Origin: Actinomycetota bacterium
GTDB taxonomy: Bacteria; Actinomycetota; Actinomycetes; S36-B12; UBA5976
Assembly: GCA_947447095.1 (NCBI GenBank)
Contig: CANFIL010000078.1
Span: 1-5,908 of the forward strand
Length of the DNA stretch: 5,908 nt
Reading direction: 5' to 3'
Part shown: piece by piece, positions 1-5,072 of the stretch
Position numbering within the stretch: position 1 is the first letter of the stretch
How the letters are laid out: each line of letters begins with the position of its first letter
Program-made: the position numbers and the translations under genes
Notes under the pieces: model-generated
The model's input: the letters and a program-made list of their open reading frames with translations, nothing else
What the model was told of the DNA's origin: nothing
Databases searched by the model: none

Positions 1-1
1 A

Positions 2-475
2 GACGAAGCGACAAACTCAGCGACAATCACCTGGGGAGAGCCGGCAGTTACGGGCTATGCGGTTTCAAGCTATCTGGTCACAGTGGATGATCAAACTCCA
101 GTCACACTAACTGACACAACCGTGACAGTTAGTGGACTCGTAGCCGGTGAGACACATTCAATTTCTGTCCTTGCAACCAACTCATTAGGCGACGGGCCAA
201 CAACGAGCATCTCGTTTGGAATGGCAGCACCACAAGTTGTTCAGCCAGATGCCAATGGAACGGTTCTGGTATGGGACTTGACGTCAAATGTTCGACAAGG
301 CTCACTACTTGCAGTTCAACAACGCACCGCAACGTCATCTTGGAAGACCATCGCAACTGTTCGAGCAGGGGCAAAGAAGCTGGTAATCAAGAACGCAAAG
401 AAGTCGAGTCAGTATCGAGTAATCGGCAAGGCAAAAGGCAAAACCATCGTGCTGAAGAGTCGAAAGTTGAAGTAA
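2..475 (+). CDS. Secreted/surface fibronectin type III protein, C-terminal fragment (5' end outside window)
   Basis: The reading frame is open from the left edge, so this is the last 157 residues of a longer protein; the GTG at 83 lies inside a domain and is not a believable start. Fragment residues 1 to about 77 read as most of a fibronectin type III domain: SATITW (B strand tryptophan), the GYAVSSYLVTV strand, VTVSGLVAGETHSISVLATN (the usual 'L..Gt.Y...V.A.N' region with His at the Tyr position) and GDGPTTSISF. The rest is a second beta-rich segment with a very lysine-rich end (AKKLVIKNAKKSSQYRVIGK, then KSRKLK), probably a small terminal beta-sandwich. No sortase motif or C-terminal membrane helix follows, so it does not appear to be wall-anchored by LPXTG. 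FnIII modules in bacteria are mostly found in extracellular proteins, where they act as spacers or binders; the true function lies in the missing N-terminal part. Its TAA stop is immediately followed by the stop of the convergent lysozyme gene. Confidence 0.8.
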   Translation, partial: DEATNSATITWGEPAVTGYAVSSYLVTVDDQTPVTLTDTTVTVSGLVAGETHSISVLATNSLGDGPTTSISFGMAAPQVVQPDANGTVLVWDLTSNVRQGSLLAVQQRTATSSWKTIATVRAGAKKLVIKNAKKSSQYRVIGKAKGKTIVLKSRKLK

Positions 476-1456
476 CTATTGATTCGCAAAGGTCCGCAAC
501 TGCTCAACCGTTCCATTGAATACATCGAGGTCTGTTCTTGACGTCGGCACTGTCGGATGTGTTTTGTGATCCTTCAGTGCACCGTCGCTGGTGAATTGCC
601 AAAACAGCCAATCGGTATTCCAGATTGGAACTTCCGCAGGTGACGTTGATACTTTTCGACTCCAACTTGCAATCCACAATGGGTAAACCGAAAAGTCAAA
701 ATTCACGGATGGATTTGCAACATCTTTCACGGGACTTGCTGCCAACTTTTTAATGAAATAGCCGTTGGCATAAATCAGTGGTTTACGGCCACTGAGTCGT
801 TCATACTCGAGTAAATAATCGCGGGTCCAGGCAGAAACATTGGTCCAACTCCACCCACATGGTCGCTCTTCAAAATCTAGAGTCAACGGCAAGTCGCCTT
901 TTGGCGTATGTAACGCGTTCTTATAGGCCTGTCGTGCCTGCAAGAGCGCATCTCGGTGACGGTTCGCAAGTGCGCTCGCCTCAAGCGCTGCATAATTCGA
1001 TTGGTTCTTTTTACTCGCTGGCACAATCATCGTTCCTGATCCAGTTTGTCCAGGGACCGCGTAGTGATAGGCCCCGACAATCAAGCCAGCAGCGCGAGCG
1101 GCCTTTCGGTCTGCTTCAAACAATCGAGATGATCGACCACTATCGCGACTTGCTCCATCAGAGGCTTTGATAAAAACAAAAGATGCTCCGTACTTTGCTT
1201 TGAGTTTCGCAAAATTGATCGGCTTTCCACCTGGGTGCTGCCACATCGAGACGTCGACGCCTTTAACTGAGGCGGTTAGTCCCTTGGCTTTCCACGACTT
1301 GGTATTGGGCTTATATGGCTGCGAGGGGCCAGTAGAAGGTGGGTAACTGCACGATTTGTATTTCGTTTGAACAGAAATAGCTTCTGCGGGGGTCGCAAGT
1401 AGCGACGTCACAACTGTGACGGCTCCGATCCAAGCAAAAATACGATTGTTAAGCAT
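476..1456 (-). CDS. Exported GH25 family lysozyme (N-acetylmuramidase)
   Basis: A 326-residue protein predicted to cleave the beta-1,4 bond between N-acetylmuramic acid and N-acetylglucosamine in peptidoglycan outside the cell. Residues 1-26 form a signal peptide (basic start, hydrophobic core, cleavage expected after AEA), which also supports the ATG at 1456. Residues 27-65 are a short linker. The GH25 barrel runs from about 66: GVDVSMWQ (D68), FVFIKASDG (93-101), GAYHYAVP (128-135), LTLDFEE (191-197) with the D194/E196 pair matching the GH25 DxE catalytic motif, PLIYANGY (226-233), LWIASW (260-265), WLFWQFTSDG (283-292) and DLDVF near the end. Odd point: about 52 residues separate GAYHYAVP from the DxE strand, longer than I expect for the family, and part of it is Ala-rich and probably helical. 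No cell-wall-binding repeats are present. No strong Shine-Dalgarno precedes the start. It is divergent from the PLD-like gene and convergent, with zero gap, on the FnIII gene. Family assignment is firm; the biological role (own wall remodelling or attack on other cells) is open. Confidence 0.95.
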   Translation of the reverse strand: MLNNRIFAWIGAVTVVTSLLATPAEAISVQTKYKSCSYPPSTGPSQPYKPNTKSWKAKGLTASVKGVDVSMWQHPGGKPINFAKLKAKYGASFVFIKASDGASRDSGRSSRLFEADRKAARAAGLIVGAYHYAVPGQTGSGTMIVPASKKNQSNYAALEASALANRHRDALLQARQAYKNALHTPKGDLPLTLDFEERPCGWSWTNVSAWTRDYLLEYERLSGRKPLIYANGYFIKKLAASPVKDVANPSVNFDFSVYPLWIASWSRKVSTSPAEVPIWNTDWLFWQFTSDGALKDHKTHPTVPTSRTDLDVFNGTVEQLRTFANQ

Positions 1457-1466
1457 TGCTTGATTC

Positions 1467-1488
1467 TAAGTTGTTGATCTTCAACTTA
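1467..1488. promoter_or_regulatory. Imperfect 22-bp dyad upstream of the lysozyme start
   Basis: The arms TAAGTTG and CAACTTA are exact reverse complements (7 bp) around an 8-base centre, TTGATCTT, itself symmetric at GATC but for the flanking TT pairs. It lies 11-32 bases before the lysozyme ATG. It could be a repressor operator or, if transcribed, a 5' UTR hairpin that would sit close to the ribosome landing site. Function is inferred from position only. Confidence 0.3.
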
Positions 1489-1569
1489 ATTGGTGTGAAA
1501 TGCCAAAAGTATGGGAAACATTGAACTACCAGTGAGTTCGTTGCTATTCCACTGGGTTACCATCAATAG

Positions 1570-1587
1570 ATACGTATTACGAGTAAT
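1570..1587. promoter_or_regulatory. Two overlapping short palindromes upstream of the PLD-like gene
   Basis: ATACGTAT (1570-1577) is a perfect 8-bp palindrome, and it overlaps ATTAC-GA-GTAAT (1576-1587), a dyad with 5-bp arms. They sit just upstream of the ribosome binding site, so a protein bound there could block transcription or initiation. The 2-base centre makes an RNA hairpin unlikely; a DNA operator is the more natural reading. Short AT-rich palindromes also arise by chance, hence low confidence. Confidence 0.25.
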
Positions 1588-1598
1588 CGCGTTGTAGC

Positions 1599-1607
1599 AG
1601 GAGGTGA
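1599..1607 (+). promoter_or_regulatory. Perfect Shine-Dalgarno for the PLD-like gene
   Basis: AGGAGGTGA is fully complementary to the 3' end of bacterial 16S rRNA. The GGAGG core ends 7 bases before the ATG at 1612, the ideal spacing. It fixes the start codon and suggests strong translation, in contrast with the lysozyme gene, which has no clear equivalent. Confidence 0.9.
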
Positions 1608-1611
1608 AAAG

Positions 1612-4449
1612 ATGCGCTGGAAAGCCAAAGCCATTGGGATTCTCACTCTTATCCTGGGTGCGCAGCTGCTCACGCCAGCGCAGGCAACGGATCCACTCTG
1701 CGCTTCAAGCACCACTGACCAATTCATCTATAAAAATAATGCGCTCAACATCACTCAACTTTTAGACTGCAGCAACTCCACATTCCCAGGAAGTGCTCCG
1801 CTTCAGTATCGGGTGTACCTAGCGTCAGCAACCCCTGCAGCAACCGGCCTTCGTTTGGGAACTACCAGCACTGCAGTTCCGGTTCCTGTGGCGCTCGATG
1901 GCACAGCCGTCGCGGCACTTCCTGCAATCACATCACCTGCTGAAGTATCGGTTTACCCAACCGCCGCGACTAGTGACGGCGCTCCCTACGTTCTCCACGT
2001 CGATGTCACCGATGGGACTACGGTCATCAATGCAGTGCTCAACATTAATGTTGCGGTCGCTCCTTGCAGCACGTCAACAGCAACAATTTCAGTCAAAGCC
2101 GTGACCGGTACAGCTCGAACCATAAATTTGCCCGCACTGTTGGGTTGCTCTCCGACCAATACTCAATTGACTTATAGCGCCGCACTGGACGTTACTTCTC
2201 CAACGACGCTGAGTTACTCGGAGGGCGCTGGAGATCCGATAGCGTTTCCGCTGTTCGATGCTCCTTCTCCGGCAACATTTACAACACCAACGGAATTGAA
2301 GTTACTCGCTACAGCTGACACAACAACCAGCCCGTACGTCATTAACGTCTCCGTGACCAACGCCGCACTCCCCGATTACCCCACCTTCCATTTCAAAGTG
2401 AATCTCGGCGCAACTGCGACCGCTCCTGCTGCTCCGAAGTGTGTGACGTTTATTGGATTTGCAACACAATCCAAAGCCACTCGCCTATCGCTGGCCTTTG
2501 ACTCGGCTACCGGATTTGGTTGTTCGGCATCGACAGGAGCAGGCGCACTGACGTATTCGTTTTTCGAAACTGATCCAACATCCGTTAGTCATGGTCGAGT
2601 CAGTGCAATGAACACCAAGACAGGTTCGGTCACTTTCACGCCGACCGCTGGGTATCTCACCCCGCAGGATTTCAGCACACTTCCAGGAGATGAACGCCAA
2701 CGAGCTTTCTTCTTTGTGCAAGTAACTGACGAATATGGACAAACCTCGACGCGAACCAGAATCTACGTTCAAGTTGTAAAGCCCATTCCTTCAAAGTGTG
2801 CAATCGCTAATCCGAAGTCAGAAGTGCTTTTCAATGACCCAAGCGGGGCTAAGAGCACGAAGTACCCGAAGGGTGGCAAACAATCGCAGTTTGCGATCAC
2901 CAACCGAATGCTTGGCTACATTGACTGCGCAGAGCATGGCGCGGTAATTACGATGTCGTGGTTCTCACTGACCGACATGGACTTTGTTTACCATCTGAAT
3001 GCAGCAGTGAATCGTGGCGTCAATGTTCGCTTCCTCATCAATAGTCATGCAACGAAACCAGGATCGACGTCTTATTGGGCATGGACGAGTCTGAAAAAGA
3101 TTTTGGGCACGTCTGCCCCAAGCAAAACGCGCAATGCCTCCACCTACATCGAAAACAGCGTGAATAAGAAGGCTGGAAGCTGGGCGCTGTTTTGCGACCA
3201 TGGATGCCTCACGCCTGCTGCCAACTCCAAATCCGGAAAGATCTGGAAGAGCGAAGAATCTGAATATCCTGCACTCCATGCAAAGTTCTTCTTGATCACC
3301 AACATCTCAGCAAAGTCAAGCAAGAAAACAAGCGTCAGCGGAGTTGCCTCAAGCAACCCAACACGAGCCCAAGCAGTTCAAGGCTTTAATAGTGCACAGA
3401 TCTTTGTCGAGAAGAGCACTTCTTTAAAGAAGAACCAACTCTTCACTGCCTTTGATAGCTACTTCAGAAAATTATCCGCTCAAGGCAAAGCAAGCTTTGC
3501 CGTAAAGACGCCACCTAAAGCCGCCTCGTACACACAATTGGCGACAAAAGGAAACACGCAGTTCGTCACATTTCCACGTATCGGCGGTGGCGCTGCAACC
3601 GACGACATGACAACGCTATTCAAGAACGTCAAGTGTAGATACATAGATGCTCACGGCCAATGGCAGCGCACCAAGATCTACATGAACATGTTTGTATTTA
3701 CCCGCAACTCTCCTGCGATTGCATTGTGGCACCTGGCTAACAACCGACCAATCGCTAATGGCGGATGTGAAGTTCACATCATCTACACCGACATGGATCA
3801 AGCAATTAGCCTCAATGGGGCTTACATCAAGGGCCCAGGCGGCTACGTCTCATGGGGCGTAGCAGATTGCTTGTCGACTTCAGGTACGACAAATGGAAAG
3901 TATTCCGGAGTTACCGTGCCGGAACGTCGCAAGATGCTCGACAGCGACGGAAACGTCATGAAGACTGCTGCGGGAAAGATTCGCTACCAAACTGCATCCG
4001 TGTGCAAACTCGGAGCACTGATGGGCCGCATGCCAACAATCAATCAAGGTGTCGGTAGTTACTGCTGGTTAAACACCCACAGTTCGGTATCAGGCGGATC
4101 CATCACCGCTTGCGTATCAACACCACTGAAATTAACGAAGCAAGATCCAGCCGACGGACGAGCAAAGCTCGAGGCATGGCCAGATTCTGCGAATCATGTG
4201 CGCTTCAGCCATCAGAAATACATTTTGATCGATGGCATGGTCAACAAAGAAATCCAGCAGGTTGTGTACTCAGGTACTCCCAACCTGACATCGCCTGGTT
4301 TGCGTTACAACGATGAAGTAATGACGATCACAAAGGGTGAAAGTTTCTTTAAGGCCTACAAAGGCAACTTCGACACAATGCTCAATTTCATTCATAACCG
4401 ACCAGGTGCATTGCCTGATTTCTGTCGTTCACAAGGCACTTGCCAATAA
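1612..4449 (+). CDS. Exported multidomain phospholipase D-like protein with three Ig-like repeats
   Basis: 945 residues. Residues 1-25 are a signal peptide (MRWKAKA, hydrophobic core, cleavage after AQA). Residues 30-395 hold three beta-rich, Thr/Ser/Ala-rich repeats of about 120 residues, each with two cysteines (C30/C53, C152/C179, C277/C304). Residues 396-945 are a PLD-superfamily region with two halves. Half one: ITMSWFSLTDMDF, NRGVNVRFLIN, HAKFFLIT (H556, K558, but T563 at the Asp position of HxKxxxxD), ASSNPT and the strand AQIFVEK. Half two: FVTFPRIGGG, RTKIYMNMFVFTR, GGCEVHIIYTDMD, a complete HKD motif HQKYILID (H867, K869, D874), YSGTPNLTSPG and RYNDEVMTI. PLD enzymes act through a phospho-histidine intermediate using both H/K pairs, so phosphodiesterase activity on lipid headgroups or nucleic acid is plausible; the substrate cannot be read here. 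From memory, related Streptomyces secreted PLD-like proteins share the FFPR, RTK and SGS/TxN landmarks. A Cys-containing insert occupies about 735-857. The many cysteines fit an extracellular, disulphide-bonded protein. No wall anchor or membrane helix is seen at the C-terminus. Confidence 0.9.
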   Translation: MRWKAKAIGILTLILGAQLLTPAQATDPLCASSTTDQFIYKNNALNITQLLDCSNSTFPGSAPLQYRVYLASATPAATGLRLGTTSTAVPVPVALDGTAVAALPAITSPAEVSVYPTAATSDGAPYVLHVDVTDGTTVINAVLNINVAVAPCSTSTATISVKAVTGTARTINLPALLGCSPTNTQLTYSAALDVTSPTTLSYSEGAGDPIAFPLFDAPSPATFTTPTELKLLATADTTTSPYVINVSVTNAALPDYPTFHFKVNLGATATAPAAPKCVTFIGFATQSKATRLSLAFDSATGFGCSASTGAGALTYSFFETDPTSVSHGRVSAMNTKTGSVTFTPTAGYLTPQDFSTLPGDERQRAFFFVQVTDEYGQTSTRTRIYVQVVKPIPSKCAIANPKSEVLFNDPSGAKSTKYPKGGKQSQFAITNRMLGYIDCAEHGAVITMSWFSLTDMDFVYHLNAAVNRGVNVRFLINSHATKPGSTSYWAWTSLKKILGTSAPSKTRNASTYIENSVNKKAGSWALFCDHGCLTPAANSKSGKIWKSEESEYPALHAKFFLITNISAKSSKKTSVSGVASSNPTRAQAVQGFNSAQIFVEKSTSLKKNQLFTAFDSYFRKLSAQGKASFAVKTPPKAASYTQLATKGNTQFVTFPRIGGGAATDDMTTLFKNVKCRYIDAHGQWQRTKIYMNMFVFTRNSPAIALWHLANNRPIANGGCEVHIIYTDMDQAISLNGAYIKGPGGYVSWGVADCLSTSGTTNGKYSGVTVPERRKMLDSDGNVMKTAAGKIRYQTASVCKLGALMGRMPTINQGVGSYCWLNTHSSVSGGSITACVSTPLKLTKQDPADGRAKLEAWPDSANHVRFSHQKYILIDGMVNKEIQQVVYSGTPNLTSPGLRYNDEVMTITKGESFFKAYKGNFDTMLNFIHNRPGALPDFCRSQGTCQ
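1699..2796 (+). repeat. Three tandem protein-level Ig-like repeats, each with a cysteine pair
   Basis: Protein residues 30-151, 152-276 and 277-395 of the PLD-like protein align by eye. Each unit opens with a Cys, has a second Cys after a short hydrophobic stretch (QLLDC, ALLGC, GFGC), then an aromatic strand (LQYRVYLAS, LTYSAALDV, LTYSFFET) and ends with a V.V.VTD-type strand (PYVLHVDVTD, PYVINVSVTN, FFFVQVTDEYG). First-cysteine spacing is 122, 125 and 119 residues. The DNA copies are well diverged, so this is an old duplication and not a recent tandem expansion. They probably form a stiff stalk or a binding region ahead of the catalytic part. Confidence 0.7.
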
Positions 4450-4466
4450 CAAGCGCTTCCACGAAG

Positions 4467-4542
4467 TGGCTCCCCCGGTTGGACTCGAACCAACAACCAC
4501 TCGATTAACAGTCGAGTGCTCTGCCAATTGAGCTACAGGGGA
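4467..4542 (-). tRNA. tRNA-Asn (anticodon GTT), CCA encoded
   Basis: The minus strand folds as a canonical 73-base cloverleaf plus encoded CCA: acceptor TCCCCTG with CGGGGGA (one G-T pair), D stem GCTC/GAGC around AATTGGCA, anticodon stem CTCGA/TCGAG with loop CTGTTAA, a 5-base variable loop, T stem GTTGG/CCAAC with loop TTCGAGT, then discriminator G. The anticodon GTT occupies 4507-4509 and reads AAC and AAU. The gene starts 50 bases after the stop of the 159-residue gene and runs the same way, so it may be processed from the dnaG transcript. A TAGGAT hexamer 13 bases before the tRNA is a possible -10, but no matching -35 was found. The CCA end lies only 17 bases from the stop of the convergent PLD-like gene. 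Confidence 0.97.
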
Positions 4543-4658
4543 ATTGGCGAATCCCATCCTAACAGCGCAGAGGCCATGCCTGCACCAGCGGGTCAAATTC
4601 CTAAAGTTGAACGCAACTGCGCCAATTCAGATTCAATACTGGATGCGCCAATTGGCGA
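4523..4658. repeat. Cluster of GCCAATT / AATTGGC elements around the tRNA-Asn 5' side
   Basis: The heptamer GCCAATT occurs at 4523-4529, 4621-4627 and 4647-4653, and its complement AATTGGC at 4542-4548 and 4650-4656. The last two overlap to make the perfect 12-bp palindrome CGCCAATTGGCG (4646-4657). One copy is the tRNA D-loop and two areas are in the end of the 159-residue gene. I noticed no copy elsewhere in the window. No function is known to me. Confidence 0.4.
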
Positions 4659-5072
4659 TGCAGCCCAGTCTGGATCTTGTGCAATTGTGAGCCACTCAAT
4701 TCCATGCGCAGCCCGGTGAGCAATGAAGCGAACCTCGTGCTCGTTGAACGTGCGGATGCGATCAACGACTACGCCATTGGTCACCCGATCTCGGATCGCC
4801 ACCGGCAATTGCCCTGGCTCAGAAATCATCCAACCCAAGGTGGCCAAGTCTGGTGCCACCGCTACCGTCAAGAGTGGGGCTTCCCATTTAGCAGACAGTG
4901 TTTGAGTCCAAGGGATTCGTTTGGACTCGTGAGCGTCCGTGCTGAGGATTCCCAGAGTCGTTGCAGCGATGAGACCACCCTGATGCTCAGACCATGCCAG
5001 AACTCTCTCTCGTCGCTCCAATAGCTCCGTGAGTTGCACTGGAATGCTCGACGAGCGCTTAAAGATAGCCAC
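4593..5072 (-). CDS. Conserved-type hypothetical protein downstream of dnaG
   Basis: A 159-residue protein of unknown function, starting with GTG that shares one base with the dnaG TAG stop (TAGTG), an arrangement typical of translational coupling. A GGGGATC stretch just upstream can serve as a partial Shine-Dalgarno. No signal peptide or membrane helix is visible, so it is probably cytoplasmic. The N-terminal third alternates hydrophobic strands (RVLAWSEHQGGLIAATTLGI), resembling the opening of a small beta-barrel or PH-like fold; the middle has LLTVAVAPDLATLGWMI and RVTNGVVVDRI; a RFIAHRAAHGIEWLTI stretch and a helical end follow. No cysteine or catalytic motif is apparent. As I recall, small uncharacterised genes occur between dnaG and a tRNA-Asn gene in other actinobacteria, including mycobacteria, which would make the neighbourhood conserved. 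I do not recognise a function, and the PH-like idea is tentative. Confidence 0.8.
   Translation of the reverse strand: MAIFKRSSSIPVQLTELLERRERVLAWSEHQGGLIAATTLGILSTDAHESKRIPWTQTLSAKWEAPLLTVAVAPDLATLGWMISEPGQLPVAIRDRVTNGVVVDRIRTFNEHEVRFIAHRAAHGIEWLTIAQDPDWAASPIGASSIESELAQLRSTLGI

Larger units (their letters stand above)
1457..1611. promoter_or_regulatory. Divergent intergenic region between lysozyme and PLD-like genes
   Basis: These 155 bases separate two divergently transcribed exported-protein genes, so they must hold both promoters unless one start lies inside a coding region. The stretch is AT-rich compared with its flanks. I see two dyad elements, one near each start codon, and a perfect Shine-Dalgarno sequence for the rightward gene. 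No convincing -35/-10 pair stands out on either strand. Confidence 0.55.

Noticed and set aside
83..475. A complete 130-residue gene starting at the GTG at 83
   Set aside because: The frame is open to the left edge and the upstream residues complete the fibronectin type III domain (SATITW and the following strand), so the GTG is an internal valine codon.
859..1170. Plus-strand open frame opposite the lysozyme gene
   Set aside because: It lies entirely antisense to conserved GH25 coding sequence and its translation shows no domain, signal peptide or supporting ribosome binding site.
1521..1572. Promoter hexamers TTGAAC or TTGCTA with TATTCC or TAGATA upstream of the PLD-like gene
   Set aside because: Each possible pairing has poor -10 agreement or a spacer outside 16-18 bases, so I cannot support a specific promoter.
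3940..3954. DSDGN in the PLD-like protein as a calcium-binding EF-hand or dockerin loop
   Set aside because: Only the first positions fit; the later ligand positions, including the conserved acidic residue at the end of the loop, are missing and there are no flanking helices. It reads better as a beta-turn.
4459..4469. CCAC-GAA-GTGG hairpin after the PLD-like stop as an intrinsic terminator
   Set aside because: The stem is only 4 bp, overlaps the tRNA CCA end and is not followed by a T-run on either strand.
4561..4592. Imperfect hairpin GCA(GA)GGC-CAT-GCCTGC between the 159-residue gene and the tRNA as a terminator
   Set aside because: The stem is bulged and short and has no T-run on the minus strand, so it does not support separation of the tRNA from the upstream transcript.
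4677..5024. 115-codon plus-strand open frame opposite the 159-residue gene
   Set aside because: The minus-strand frame is contiguous with dnaG, starts at a coupled GTG and spans the region; the opposite frame has no ribosome binding site or recognisable feature.
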